From Intrasporangium flavum (GTDB lineage: Bacteria > Actinomycetota > Actinomycetes > Actinomycetales > Dermatophilaceae), in assembly GCF_001956915.1 (NCBI RefSeq), contig NZ_MLJO01000002.1:103917-167916 (forward strand): a stretch of DNA of 64,000 bases, in the 5' to 3' direction. The stretch's first letter is position 1; every line of letters starts with the position of its first letter. Made by a program: the position numbers and the translations under genes. Shown piece after piece: positions 25,495-34,645 of the stretch. The notes below the pieces were generated by a model. The model made no database searches and was not told the DNA's origin. It worked only from the letters and a program-made list of their open reading frames with translations.

Positions 25495-26511
25495 TCAGAC
25501 GTCGAGTCGGGCCAGCGTCGCCACCATGAGCGCCTTGATCGTGTGCATCCGGTTCTCGGCCTGGTCGAACACGACCGACGCGGCGGACTCGAAGACGTCG
25601 TCGGTCACCTCGAGCTCCTTGAGCCCGAACTGCTGGTGGACGTCCTGGCCGACCTTCGTGTCGAGGTCGTGGAAGGCGGGCAGGCAGTGCATGAACCTGA
25701 CCTGCGGGTTGCCCGTCGCCGCAAGCAGATCCGCGTTCACCTGGTAGGGGCTCAGCTGCTCGATGCGCTCGGCCCACACCTCCTTGGGCTCGCCCATCGA
25801 GACCCAGACGTCGGTGTGCACGAAGTCGACGCCGCGCACGCCCTCGGCGACGTCCTCGGTCAGGGTGACCCGGGCGCCGGTCTCGTCGGCGTAGCGGCGG
25901 GCGATGGCAACGACGGCGTCCGAGGGCCACAGCGCGCGCGGGGCCACGATGCGCACGTCCATGCCGAGCATCGCGCCGGTGACGAGCAGCGAGTTGCCCA
26001 TGTTGAAGCGGGCGTCGCCGACGAACGCGAAGGCGATCTCGCCGTCCGGCTTGCCGCCGCCGTGCTCGCGCATCGTCAGGGCGTCGCACAGCGACTGCGT
26101 CGGGTGCCAGTCGTCGGTGAGGCCGTTCCACACCGGCACGCCGGCGTAGGCCCCGAGGGTCTCGACGACGTCGTGGCCGGCCCCGCGGTACTCGATGCCG
26201 TCGTAGAACCGGCCGAGGACGCGCGCGGTGTCCTTGGCCGACTCCTTGTGGCCGATCTGCGAGCCGCTCGGGTCGAGGTAGGTCGTGCTCGCGCCCTGGT
26301 CGGCGGCCGCGACCTCGAACGCGCAGCGGGTGCGCGTCGACGTCTTCTCGAAGACGAGCGCGATGTTGAGCCCGGTGAGGTGGCGCGGCTCGCGGCGCTC
26401 GCGCTTGGCGGCCTTGAGGTTCGCCGCGAGGTCGAGCAGCGCCCGGAACTCGGCGGGCGTCAGGTCGGTCTCCTTGAGCAGGGAGCGTCCGTAGAGGGCG
26501 TCGAGCGTCAT
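25495..26511 (-). CDS. argF: ornithine carbamoyltransferase
   Basis: The 338-residue enzyme joins carbamoyl phosphate to ornithine to make citrulline, or runs in reverse in arginine catabolism. Carbamoyl phosphate residues lie in STRTRCAFE, with HPTQ and [10 protein letters not shown] (near residue 271) as further active-site motifs, and SMGE supplies ornithine contacts. The sequence looks closer to the E. coli ArgI/ArcB type than to the shorter ArgF usual in actinobacteria, and no other arginine gene adjoins it. It may therefore be a second, catabolic enzyme (arcB-like). Confidence 0.9.
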   Translation of the reverse strand: MTLDALYGRSLLKETDLTPAEFRALLDLAANLKAAKRERREPRHLTGLNIALVFEKTSTRTRCAFEVAAADQGASTTYLDPSGSQIGHKESAKDTARVLGRFYDGIEYRGAGHDVVETLGAYAGVPVWNGLTDDWHPTQSLCDALTMREHGGGKPDGEIAFAFVGDARFNMGNSLLVTGAMLGMDVRIVAPRALWPSDAVVAIARRYADETGARVTLTEDVAEGVRGVDFVHTDVWVSMGEPKEVWAERIEQLSPYQVNADLLAATGNPQVRFMHCLPAFHDLDTKVGQDVHQQFGLKELEVTDDVFESAASVVFDQAENRMHTIKALMVATLARLDV

Positions 26512-26554
26512 GGACCGATGTTTCCAGCCCGGGGCCGGGTGCGGCAAAGCGGTC

Positions 26555-27541
26555 TCAGGTCAGCTGGCGCCACGCATCGCGGACGCGCTCGACCGCGGCC
26601 CGCGCGAGGAGGGGTGCGGCGACGTTCACGCCGTTGCCGACGCAGAGCACGACGTCGTCGAGCCGGTGCGTGCCCGGGCGGCCGGCGTGGGCGGCCCACC
26701 CGTCGCGGACCCGACGCAGCTGCTCGACGCCGAGGAACGGCGACGGCTCGTCAGGCTGGTAGCGCGCGCCGAGCGGGTAGTCGCGGCCGGGACGGCTGGT
26801 CATCTCGACGTGGCAGCCGAGCACGTGCCGCACGCCGTGCTCCTCGGCGAAGGCGACGAGCCGGTCGAGCGAGGCCGCCATGGCATCCGGGTCCTCGACG
26901 TAGAGCCGGCCCGGGTAGACGGTGTCGCCGGTGTGCAGCAGCCCGGTCGCGCGGTCGTGGAAGGCGACCGACGCCGCGTGGTGGCCGGGGATCGCCAGCA
27001 CGTCGACGACGCGCCCGCCGAGGTCGAAGGGTGCCGACGCGTCGGGCGTGGGGGACGCGTCGGTCAGGGATGCGTCGGGTGCGTCGGGTGCGTCGGGTGC
27101 GGCGGGTGCGGCGGACGCGTCCGGCGCGGTGAGGCCGAAGAACGCGTGGACCGACGCGGCGTCGTGGGCGACGACCGTCGTGCGCGGGCGGTCGGCGAAG
27201 GCGGCGTCGCCCGCGACGTGGTCGCCGTGGGAGTGGCTGTGCGCGACGACGAGGTCGATGCCGCCGAGCTCTTCGGAGCGCGTCCACGCGTCGACCTGCT
27301 CGTCGACGACCGCGCGCAGGCCCGCGCCAGGGACCGCGCCGGTGTCGACGAGGAGGGCGCGCTCGCGGCCGAGGAGCAGCAGGACGAACGGCGCCTCGTA
27401 GGTGAGGTCCTTGCTCTGGCGCACGAGAACCGTTCCGGCAGCGAGCTGCTCGACCTGGTGGTCGGGGTCGGTGCGGTGGCGGCGGGAGCGCGAGCCGTGG
27501 ATCCAGCGGTGGCTCGTGTCGAGGGGGAGGGGTTCGGGCAT
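26555..27541 (-). CDS. MBL-fold metallo-hydrolase with a low-complexity insert
   Basis: The 328-residue protein has the metallo-beta-lactamase fold with the zinc motif HSHSHGDH, a further histidine in PGHHAASV, and the Asp ligand in [11 protein letters not shown]. The substrate is unknown. An insert of Asp/Ala/Ser/Pro repeats (about residues 139-177) interrupts the domain and is encoded by GACGCGTC-type repeats like those in nearby spacers. Outside the insert the domain looks intact, so it may sit in a surface loop. Confidence 0.82.
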   Translation of the reverse strand: MPEPLPLDTSHRWIHGSRSRRHRTDPDHQVEQLAAGTVLVRQSKDLTYEAPFVLLLLGRERALLVDTGAVPGAGLRAVVDEQVDAWTRSEELGGIDLVVAHSHSHGDHVAGDAAFADRPRTTVVAHDAASVHAFFGLTAPDASAAPAAPDAPDAPDASLTDASPTPDASAPFDLGGRVVDVLAIPGHHAASVAFHDRATGLLHTGDTVYPGRLYVEDPDAMAASLDRLVAFAEEHGVRHVLGCHVEMTSRPGRDYPLGARYQPDEPSPFLGVEQLRRVRDGWAAHAGRPGTHRLDDVVLCVGNGVNVAAPLLARAAVERVRDAWRQLT

Positions 27542-27709
27542 GCGGCTGATTCTGGTGGGTGGTGCGGGTTGGGGGCATCTCTATTCGGGCTGAGGACACG
27601 ACGCGGTGCGGGGGACGGGGAGACCGGCGGTCGCCCCGGTCTCGGTCGCGTGGACGGGCCGCGACGGCCGATTTCATCCCCGCCGGTCTCCTCCGGTAAC
27701 CTCCCCCAC

Positions 27710-27797
27710 GGAGGATTCGCATAGTGGCCTAGTGCGCACGATTGGAAATCGTGTTGGGATAAAACCCTCGGGGGTTCAAATCCCCCATCCTCCGCCA
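27710..27797 (+). tRNA. tRNA-Ser (GGA)
   Basis: An 88-base cloverleaf with encoded CCA. GGAGGAT pairs with ATCCTCC in the acceptor stem, the anticodon loop reads TTGGAAA with anticodon GGA, the long variable arm is typical of serine tRNAs, and the T loop is GGTTCAAATCC. Confidence 0.95.
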
Positions 27798-27798
27798 A

Positions 27799-27841
27799 CG
27801 AGAACGGCCCGCATCGCACGCAGCGATGCGGGCCGTTCTCG
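27799..27841 (+). terminator. terminator after tRNA-Ser
   Basis: A perfect 19-bp stem (27799-27817 with 27823-27841) and a five-base loop begin two bases after the tRNA CCA end. The stem contains GAGAACGGCCCGC. It overlaps the upstream region of the MFS gene, whose start lies 30 bases on. Confidence 0.8.
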
Positions 27842-27870
27842 CTGTCGGTGCCGGGCGGCAGACTTGCGCG

Positions 27871-29205
27871 GTGACCACCCACGCCTCGACCGGCCGCCCG
27901 CGCCTGTCCTCGTTCTGGCACGACCTGCCGCGCGAGGGCCGCTGGCTCATCTCCACCGTCCTCGTCCAGTCGATCGGCACCGGGCTCGTCCTGCCGTTCC
28001 TCGTCGTCTACCTCCACGAGGTCCGCGGCTTCCCGCTCGAGACCGTCGGTCTCCTCCTCGCCTTCCAGGCCGTCGTCGGCATCGTCGTCGTCACGCCCGC
28101 CGGCGCGCTCATCGACCGCATCGGCGCCCGTCTCGTCTACGCCAGCGCCCTGCTCGCCCTCCTCGTCGGCGACGTCGTCCTGGCCCTCGCCACGACGCTG
28201 CCGCAGGCGGTCCTCGCGCTGCTGTTCTTCGGCTACGGGTTCGGGGTCGTGTGGCCGGCGTCCAGCTCGCTCATCGGCTCGGTCGTGCCGAGCGAGCAGC
28301 GCCAGCGGTACTTCGGCATCAACTTCACCCTGCTCAACCTCGGCATCGGCATCGGCGGCATCGTCGGGGGCCGCTTCGTCGACGTCGCGCGGCCCGGCAC
28401 CTTCGTCACGATCTACCTGCTCGACGCCGCCAGCTACCTGCTGCCGCTCGCGATCCTCCTCGGCCCGCTGCGCCGCGCCGGCGGCCGCGCGCCCGCCTCG
28501 CCCGACCACGATGCTGGCGAGCGCGTCTCCTACCGCAGACTGCTGCGCGACCCACGGCTGCGCGCCCTGCTCGGCCTCGGCGCCGTCGCCGCGATCGTCA
28601 GCTACCCGCAGCTCAACGTCGGCATGCCCGCGTACGCGCGCGCCGAGGGGCACGTGTCCACCGAGGCGCTGGGCTACGCGTTCGCCGCCAACACCGTCGT
28701 CATCGTGCTGCTCCAGCTGTTCGTCCTCCAGCGCATCGAGGGCCGACGCCGCACCCGCGTCACCGTCGTCATGGCCGCCACGTGGGCCGTCGCGTGGGCG
28801 CTGCTCGGGGCCACCTCGCTCGTGCCCGGCACGGTCGCGGCCACCGTCCTGCTCTGCGCCACCGCCGGCGTCTTCGGGCTCGGCGAGACGATGCTGCAGC
28901 CCACGAGCGCCGCCATGGTCAACGACCTCGCACCCGACCACCTCCGGGGCCGTTACAACGCGCTCAGCTCGCTGATGTTCTCCCTCGCCTTCGCCGGTGG
29001 TCCGGTCGTGGCCTCGTTCCTGGTCGGCCGCGGCCTCGGCTGGGTCTACATCGGCTTCCTCGTCGGCGGCTGCGTGCTGCTCGCCGCCATGGCCCTGCGC
29101 GTCGAACGACGCATCCCGCCGCACGTCAACGGGGTCCGCGAGCCCGACCCGCTCGTGGCCGCGACCACGTCGACGGGCACCCCGCCCGACCGGATTTCCG
29201 GCTGA
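27871..29205 (+). CDS. MFS transporter
   Basis: The 444-residue protein has 12 predicted membrane helices and the MFS loop 2-3 signature TPAGALIDRIGARLV. A basic central loop (GRAPASPDHDAGERVSYRRLLR) separates the halves. It resembles drug or metabolite exporters (MdtH-like group), but the substrate is unknown. I chose the GTG at 27871; the frame is open to 27826, but that part overlaps the tRNA terminator stem. The SRP RNA gene follows. Confidence 0.85.
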   Translation: MTTHASTGRPRLSSFWHDLPREGRWLISTVLVQSIGTGLVLPFLVVYLHEVRGFPLETVGLLLAFQAVVGIVVVTPAGALIDRIGARLVYASALLALLVGDVVLALATTLPQAVLALLFFGYGFGVVWPASSSLIGSVVPSEQRQRYFGINFTLLNLGIGIGGIVGGRFVDVARPGTFVTIYLLDAASYLLPLAILLGPLRRAGGRAPASPDHDAGERVSYRRLLRDPRLRALLGLGAVAAIVSYPQLNVGMPAYARAEGHVSTEALGYAFAANTVVIVLLQLFVLQRIEGRRRTRVTVVMAATWAVAWALLGATSLVPGTVAATVLLCATAGVFGLGETMLQPTSAAMVNDLAPDHLRGRYNALSSLMFSLAFAGGPVVASFLVGRGLGWVYIGFLVGGCVLLAAMALRVERRIPPHVNGVREPDPLVAATTSTGTPPDRISG

Positions 29206-29232
29206 CCGACGCCCCGGCATACACTGGCGCCC

Positions 29233-29322
29233 GGCACCCCGCGTGGTGGTACCTCTCCGAACTCCCCCAGGGCAGGAATGCAGCAAGGGTAGGAGAGCTC
29301 TTCCAGGTACGCGGGGTGTCCC
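29233..29322 (+). ncRNA. ffs: SRP RNA, small bacterial type
   Basis: The apical helix is clear: a GGAA tetraloop closed by GCA/TGC, below it the conserved symmetric loop with CAGG on the 5' side and AGCA on the 3' side. This helix binds the Ffh protein. The long outer stem is formed by GGCACCCCGCGT and ACGCGGGGTGTCC, and TTTT follows at 29323. A TACACT minus-10 box at 29220-29225 places the start close to 29232. Ends are accurate to a few bases. Confidence 0.88.
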
Positions 29323-29370
29323 TTTTCCCCCGGTGGCGCGCCCCATCGAGTTGGCAAGGCGTCCCGCGCG

Positions 29371-29410
29371 TCACACCCGCATGGGACTGGTCACACCCGC
29401 ATGGGGCTGG
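29371..29410. repeat. two 20-bp direct repeats after the SRP RNA
   Basis: Two adjacent 20-base copies beginning TCACACCCGCATGGG (29371 and 29391) differ at one base. CGTCACACC at the left and GGAGTGACG at the right make the whole block roughly palindromic, like other spacer elements in this window. It lies where the SRP RNA gene and the LacI gene converge. Confidence 0.75.
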
Positions 29411-29443
29411 AGTGACGGGGCGCTCACTCGATGAAGGGGTGGG

Positions 29444-30526
29444 TCAGGGTGGGGGAGCGGTGGTGCTGCCGACGCGGAGCGTCACGGGCTGGGTCACGCT
29501 GCGGACGCGTCGGCCCTCGAGGCGCCGACGGACGAGGTCGCCGAGCACCCGCCCCTTCTCGCGCCCCCGCTGGTCCATCGTCGTGAGCCGGTGCGGGAGC
29601 CACGGCAGGTCGACGCCGTCGAACCCGGTGACCGACAGGTCGGCCGGCACGCGCAGGCCCAGCTCCTCGGCGGCGATGACGACGCCGGCGGCGATGACGT
29701 CGGACTGGCACACGACCGCGGTCGGACGCCTCCCGGCCGGGCGGTCGAGCAGCAGGCGCCCCATGGCGATCCCGCCCTCGACCGAGGAGCCGTCGCCCGT
29801 CTGCACCGCTTCGGCGCCGGGACCGAACACGTCGCGGAACCCGATGAGACGCCCGGTCGAGGGGATCGTGACGTCCTTGGCCGACACCTCGGTGTCCGGC
29901 ACGGCACCGGCGACGCTGCGGTAGGTCAGTGGCATCGCGACGTGGGCGACGCGTCGGTGGCCGAGCTCGCGCACGTGGCGGGCCACCTCGGCTCCGGCCG
30001 CGCGCTCGTCGACGCGCACCTGGGTGACGCGCCGGTCGCCGGGCACGCCGGTGCTGAACATCGGGATGCCGCGCGAGGCCAGGTGCCCGACCGCCGGGTG
30101 CTCGCCCGGGCCGCACAGCGAGAAGACGACGGCGTCGAGGGCCAGGCCCGACAGCTGCTGGACGACGGTGTCGAGGTCGTCGGTCGGCTGGCCGAGCAGG
30201 AGCATCCCGGTGGGGACCGACTCGAGCACCTCGGCGAGGCCGTCGAGGACGGCGATGCCGAAGGGGTCGCGGAACGCCGTGCGCAGCCGGCCCTCGACGA
30301 GCACGCCCACCGCGCCGGCCCGCCCCTGGCGCAGCGACGACGCGAGGGGGTTCGGCCCGGTGAAGCCGAGAGCGGCTGCGGCCTCGCGCACCCGGATGGC
30401 GGTGGCCTCGGCGACCGGGCCCTTGCCGCTGAAGACGAGCGACGCGGTCGAGACTGAGACGCCGGCGCGCTCGGCGACGTCGCGGAGCGTCGGGCGGGCT
30501 TGACCGGGGGGCGTCATGGGAGGCAT
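29444..30526 (-). CDS. LacI family transcriptional regulator
   Basis: The 360-residue protein has the LacI DNA-binding head (TLRDVAERAGVSVSTASLVFSGK, residues 13-35) with the hinge helix PNPLASSLRQGR, and a periplasmic-binding-like sensor domain to the C-terminus. It is divergent from an MFS gene, and a perfect 29-base palindrome fills the space between them, so it almost certainly represses that transporter and itself. The ligand is unknown, probably a sugar or related small molecule. ATG at 30517 is an alternative start. Confidence 0.88.
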   Translation of the reverse strand: MPPMTPPGQARPTLRDVAERAGVSVSTASLVFSGKGPVAEATAIRVREAAAALGFTGPNPLASSLRQGRAGAVGVLVEGRLRTAFRDPFGIAVLDGLAEVLESVPTGMLLLGQPTDDLDTVVQQLSGLALDAVVFSLCGPGEHPAVGHLASRGIPMFSTGVPGDRRVTQVRVDERAAGAEVARHVRELGHRRVAHVAMPLTYRSVAGAVPDTEVSAKDVTIPSTGRLIGFRDVFGPGAEAVQTGDGSSVEGGIAMGRLLLDRPAGRRPTAVVCQSDVIAAGVVIAAEELGLRVPADLSVTGFDGVDLPWLPHRLTTMDQRGREKGRVLGDLVRRRLEGRRVRSVTQPVTLRVGSTTAPPP

Positions 30527-30530
30527 GCTA

Positions 30531-30559
30531 TCGAAACGATTCGACTCGAATCGTTTCGA
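30531..30559. promoter_or_regulatory. operator palindrome between lacI-type and MFS genes
   Basis: TCGAAACGATTCGA (30531-30544) and TCGAATCGTTTCGA (30546-30559) are perfect reverse complements around one central C. The GAAACG element is typical of LacI-family operators. It starts five bases from the regulator ATG and ends 33 bases before the transporter ATG, so one bound dimer could block both genes. Confidence 0.85.
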
Positions 30560-30592
30560 CCATCAACGCGAGAGAAATGAGAGGCTGGGCCG

Positions 30593-31807
30593 ATGGCCGG
30601 CGTCGCCACCCCCGAGCTGAGCGTCGTGCGCACCGCGCGCACGGCGGTGTTCACGGCCTTCGCGATCAACGGCGCGGCTTTCGCGGCGTTCGCCTCCCGC
30701 GTGCCCGACCTGAAGCACGAGCTCGCGCTCTCCGCAGGCCAGCTCGGCCTGACGCTGCTCGCCGCCTCGCTCGGCTCGGTCATCGGCCTGCCGCTGTCCG
30801 GCTGGATCGTCCACCACCTCGGAGCGGCGCGCACCCTGCTCGGCGCGGCCACCGTGCAGGCCGTCGGCTTCGTCGGCGTCGGCCTCGGCGTCACCGTCCT
30901 GCAGGAGCGCGCGGTCGTCATGGCCGGGCTCTTCCTCGTCGGCATGGGTGCCGGCGTCTTCGACGTCGGCATGAACCTCGAGGGCGCCTCGGTGGAGCGG
31001 CTGCTCGGCCGCGCGATCATGCCGCACTTCCACGCGGCCTTCAGTGGTGGCACGGTCGTCAGCGCCCTCGTCGGGGCCGGCCTGTCGGCCCTGCACGTCT
31101 CGATACTCGCCCACCTGCTCGGCGTCGTCGTGCTGCTGCTCGTCATCACCCCGTGGTTCCTGCGGGCCTTCCTGCCCCGCTCCGTCGAGGTGGACGAGCA
31201 CGGCGAGGAGGTCAAGGAAAAGGCCGGCATCGCCGCGGCCTGGCGCGAGCCGCGCACCCTGCTCATCGGCGTCGTCGTGCTCGCCGCCGCCTTCACCGAG
31301 GGCACCGCCAACGACTGGGTCGGCGTCGCGCTGTCGGAGGGCTACGGCCTCGAGCGCTGGGTCGGGGTCATCGGCTTCGCCGTCTTCCTCAGCGCCATGA
31401 CCGCCGGGCGGATCCTCGGCACCCGCTTCCTCGACGCGAAGGGCCGACTGCCCGTGCTCCGCGTCCTGTTCGTGTCGGCGGTCGTCGGCTGCGCCCTCGT
31501 CGTCTTCGGCGGCCCCGTGCTCGCCTTCGTCGGCGCCGCGATCTGGGGCGTCGGGGCGAGCCTCGGCTTCCCCGTCGGCATGAGCGCTGCCGCCGACGAC
31601 CCCCGCCGCGCCGCCGCCCGCATGAGCGTCGTGTCGACGATCGGCTACACCGCGTTCCTGGCCGGGCCCCCGCTGCTCGGCTTCCTCGGCGACCACGTGG
31701 GCGTGCTGCACTCGCTGCTCGTCGTCGGGGTGCTGTGCGGGGTGGCGCTCCTCGCGCTGCCCGCCGTCCGTGAGCCCGAGCAGCAGCGGGTCGACGCCCG
31801 CAGCTGA
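30593..31807 (+). CDS. MFS transporter controlled by the LacI-type regulator
   Basis: The 404-residue protein has about 12 membrane helices and resembles the YbjJ/fucose-permease-like side of the MFS superfamily: ASRVPDLKHELALSAGQLGLTLLA, then GMGAGVFDVGMNLEGA and FHAAFSGGTV. The central loop is charged (DEHGEEVKEKAG). The adjoining LacI-family repressor suggests a sugar-like substrate, but this is inferred from position. The 3' end faces a 51-bp repeat dimer. Confidence 0.85.
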   Translation: MAGVATPELSVVRTARTAVFTAFAINGAAFAAFASRVPDLKHELALSAGQLGLTLLAASLGSVIGLPLSGWIVHHLGAARTLLGAATVQAVGFVGVGLGVTVLQERAVVMAGLFLVGMGAGVFDVGMNLEGASVERLLGRAIMPHFHAAFSGGTVVSALVGAGLSALHVSILAHLLGVVVLLLVITPWFLRAFLPRSVEVDEHGEEVKEKAGIAAAWREPRTLLIGVVVLAAAFTEGTANDWVGVALSEGYGLERWVGVIGFAVFLSAMTAGRILGTRFLDAKGRLPVLRVLFVSAVVGCALVVFGGPVLAFVGAAIWGVGASLGFPVGMSAAADDPRRAAARMSVVSTIGYTAFLAGPPLLGFLGDHVGVLHSLLVVGVLCGVALLALPAVREPEQQRVDARS

Positions 31808-31834
31808 GCCAAACGCGTGGCCACGACCTGCACG

Positions 31835-31922
31835 GGAAGTGCGCCGTGGCGGAGTTGGCGCGGGGTTCTGGGGTCGGATCGCGCCGGAAGTGCGCCCTGG
31901 CGGAGTTGGCGCGGGGTTCTGG
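31835..31922. repeat. 51-bp-period repeat dimer, locus A
   Basis: Two copies (31835-31871 and 31886-31922) of a 37-base sequence beginning GGAAGTGCGCC differ at one base and start 51 bases apart. Each unit contains a degenerate palindrome, GTGCGCC facing GGCGGAG. The same element, also with a 51-base period, occurs at 46370-46451. It fills the gap between a converging MFS gene and the Eis-like gene. Confidence 0.88.
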
Positions 31923-31934
31923 CGGGGCCGCCGG

Positions 31935-33173
31935 TCAGAAGTACTCGGTGATGTACGGGGTCGCGGCGAAGATCGCGTCGAGGGCGGCGTCGGTGTCGGG
32001 GGACCCGCCGTCGAGCAGGCCGGCGAGGCGCAGCCGCGAGGCCGACCACCCGCACCACAGCGCCGCGAGGCCGCGCGCGTCGACGCAGGACACCGACGCG
32101 TCGGCGCCGCCTGACCCCATGGCGCCACCCGACGCGTCGGGTGCGGCCTCGGCGACGCGGGTGGCCGTCCCGGACCCGCCGTCGACGGCGAGACGCCACC
32201 GACCGGCGTTGGCCGGCGCGTCGGGGTCGGCGACGTCGAGCTCGACCGCGGCCGACGTGTGGGTCGCGAAGCCGCGTCCGGCGAACGCGGGGGCGAGGTC
32301 GATGACGCGAGCCATCCACGGCACCTGCGTGACCGAGGCCTCGGGCAGGCCGGCGAGCGCCAGCATGACCGGGTCGCGCGGGTCGAGGTAGGTGTGCACG
32401 GTCGGGACGGCCGAGGAGCCCGAGCCGACGACGCCCCAGAGAGCCGCGGCCGTGGCCGCGTCGGCGGCGACGAGGTGCTCCACGGTGGCGGCCTCTCCCG
32501 ACAGGTCGTAGACGACGAAACCGGTCGGCTCGCCGGACCCGGCGTCGTGGCCGGCGACGTAGGTGATGAGCGTCTGCTCCTCGAGCATCCGGCGGAACAC
32601 CTCGGCGCGCGGCACCATCGGCCCGCTCTGCCCGTGGCGCGCCTGGGCCGTCCGCGTCAGGACGGTGAGGGTGTCGGCGTCCTCGGGCGTCGCGGGGCGG
32701 ACGCGCCGACCGTCGGCCGCTGAGCCGAGTGCGCGGACGAGGTGCGACGGGAAGGTGGTCCGCGACTGCACGCCACCGACCTCGTAGCCCGAGCGCCGGT
32801 AGAGGGCGGGGGCGGTGGGGAAGAGGCAGGACACGACGTCGCCGAGCTCGCCCATCCGGGCGACGAGGGCCCGCGTCAACGTGGTCGCGACGCCGCGGCC
32901 GCGCGCGCTCGGCTCGACGTAGACCCCGGCGACGCCACCCATCGACAGGTGCCGCCCGCCCCACGCCTGCTCGAACGGCCGGATGCGCCCCGCGCCGACC
33001 ACGGCGCCGTCACCGTCGGTGACGACGACCATCCGCCCGCCGAGCGTCTCGGCCGCGACGCGGTCCCACCAGTCGGTGCCGCCGATGCCGAGCGGCCCGA
33101 AGGAGCGGTTGCGGATGCGGAGGACGGCCGCCAGGTCGTCGCGGGTGGCGTCGCGGGTGCGCAGGTCGGTCAT
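31935..33173 (-). CDS. Eis-like GNAT N-acetyltransferase
   Basis: The 412-residue protein has the three-part Eis layout. An N-terminal GNAT domain has the acetyl-CoA site VYVEPSARGRGVATTL, a second GNAT-like domain follows, and a C-terminal sterol-carrier-like domain ends in an aromatic residue (TEYF), whose free carboxylate acts in catalysis in Eis. Mycobacterial Eis acetylates aminoglycosides and some proteins. A short Asp-Ala-Ser-containing insert (about residues 344-361) is encoded by GACGCGTC motifs. The natural substrate here is unknown. Confidence 0.87.
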   Translation of the reverse strand: MTDLRTRDATRDDLAAVLRIRNRSFGPLGIGGTDWWDRVAAETLGGRMVVVTDGDGAVVGAGRIRPFEQAWGGRHLSMGGVAGVYVEPSARGRGVATTLTRALVARMGELGDVVSCLFPTAPALYRRSGYEVGGVQSRTTFPSHLVRALGSAADGRRVRPATPEDADTLTVLTRTAQARHGQSGPMVPRAEVFRRMLEEQTLITYVAGHDAGSGEPTGFVVYDLSGEAATVEHLVAADAATAAALWGVVGSGSSAVPTVHTYLDPRDPVMLALAGLPEASVTQVPWMARVIDLAPAFAGRGFATHTSAAVELDVADPDAPANAGRWRLAVDGGSGTATRVAEAAPDASGGAMGSGGADASVSCVDARGLAALWCGWSASRLRLAGLLDGGSPDTDAALDAIFAATPYITEYF

Positions 33174-33218
33174 GCGCCCGAACCTAACGACTGCCGGCGG
33201 GCACGGGCGACCGGGTTG

Positions 33219-34634
33219 TCAGGCGCGGTGCAGGTAGGTGAGCCGCCGCACCTTCGAGACCGCCCAGGCCAGGACCCCGTAGACGAGCCAGCCGATGACC
33301 GACAGCCACGTGTACCGGCCGGCCTTGGTCAGCACGGCGATGAGCGAGCCGAGCACGACGACGGTGAGCGCCGGCACGGCGTACCAGGCGATGACCATCT
33401 GCGGGCGCAGCACGAACGTCGGCGACCCGCGGAACGCCGCCAGCACGTTGCCCGCGGCCACGAGGACGAGCACGAGCCACAGCGAGAGCACCGCGCTGGC
33501 CGGCAGCGAGCCGATCGCGGCGGCGACGGCCGACCAGCAGCCGAGCACGAGGGCCGTCAGGACGGTCGGGACCGTCGCGTGCGCCACCGCCTCGGTGACC
33601 TCGCCGGTGCCGAGCAGCGACGGCGTGCCGACGTTGTCGGCCTGCAGGCGCAGGCCCTCTGCCCAGGCGCCGAAACCGAGGTAGAGCGGGAGCAGGCCGA
33701 TCGTCGCCGCGATGCTCGGGGCCGCCGGCTGCGTGAACGCCCACGTGACGATCGCGCCGCCCAGGAGGGTCAGCCCCAGGCCCGAGAGGAACGCGCCCGG
33801 CGTGCGGCGCAGGCCGATGACGTCGCGGCGCACGAGCACCCCGAACGGGCGGCCGGGCCTGAGCCGGGCGCTGCGGCCGTGCCGCACCGGACGCGTCAGG
33901 GCCAGGCGCGCGGTGCGCAGGTTGCCGGTGAGCGCCGACCCGGCCATCGTCGAGGTGTTGGCCGAGTGGGTGCGCAGCGACTCGGCGTGCAGCTCGCGCA
34001 GCGCGTCGGGGACCCGCCACAGCAGGCTGAGGCCGCGGTCGGGGCCGGGCCACGAGCGCACCTGCGACCAGAGCCACAGCCGCGAGGCGAGCACCCCGAG
34101 CACGGTGCCCGAGAGCGTCGTCACGACCATCGTCACGATCCCGCCGAGGTGCGCGAACGCGAGGCCGGCACCGATCGTCAGGCCGCTCAGCGCCCCGACG
34201 AAGAGGCCGCCGATCGCGGCGTAGCGCCACCAGCGACGCAGGGCGAGCGACCGGTCGAGCGGGGCCTGGAGCACGAGGTCGATCCACGGCATCGGCGGCA
34301 CCACCGGGCCGCGGAACCGGCCGGCGAACACGACGGCACCGAGCAGCGCGGCGACCGACGCCACGAGCAGGGCGATGGCCTCCGGCGAGCGCAGCTGCCG
34401 GCCGAGCGAGCTCGCGTCGGAGGTGCGGAAGACGGTCTGCACGATCGGCAGGCCGTAGACAAGCGCGCCGAGGAACAGGACGTAGCCGGCGTAGAGGCCC
34501 TGCTGGCGCGCCTTGCGGGCGGCCTCGCCGCCGATGACCCAGTCGGCTTGGCCGAGGAGGTCGTGGTCGTCGTAGTCGACGGTGTCGTGCTCGAGGTGGC
34601 CGGCCGTGTCGTCGATGTCGTCGGGGGTGCTCAT
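33219..34634 (-). CDS. ABC transporter membrane protein (DUF6297-like)
   Basis: The 471-residue protein has about ten to twelve predicted membrane helices arranged as two similar halves and an acidic N-terminal 30 residues. It begins 11 bases after the ATPase stop on the same strand, so it is surely the membrane part of that transporter. The sequence resembles the actinobacterial family DUF6297. What it exports is unknown. Confidence 0.8.
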   Translation of the reverse strand: MSTPDDIDDTAGHLEHDTVDYDDHDLLGQADWVIGGEAARKARQQGLYAGYVLFLGALVYGLPIVQTVFRTSDASSLGRQLRSPEAIALLVASVAALLGAVVFAGRFRGPVVPPMPWIDLVLQAPLDRSLALRRWWRYAAIGGLFVGALSGLTIGAGLAFAHLGGIVTMVVTTLSGTVLGVLASRLWLWSQVRSWPGPDRGLSLLWRVPDALRELHAESLRTHSANTSTMAGSALTGNLRTARLALTRPVRHGRSARLRPGRPFGVLVRRDVIGLRRTPGAFLSGLGLTLLGGAIVTWAFTQPAAPSIAATIGLLPLYLGFGAWAEGLRLQADNVGTPSLLGTGEVTEAVAHATVPTVLTALVLGCWSAVAAAIGSLPASAVLSLWLVLVLVAAGNVLAAFRGSPTFVLRPQMVIAWYAVPALTVVVLGSLIAVLTKAGRYTWLSVIGWLVYGVLAWAVSKVRRLTYLHRA

Positions 34635-34645
34635 CGCGGGTCCGG

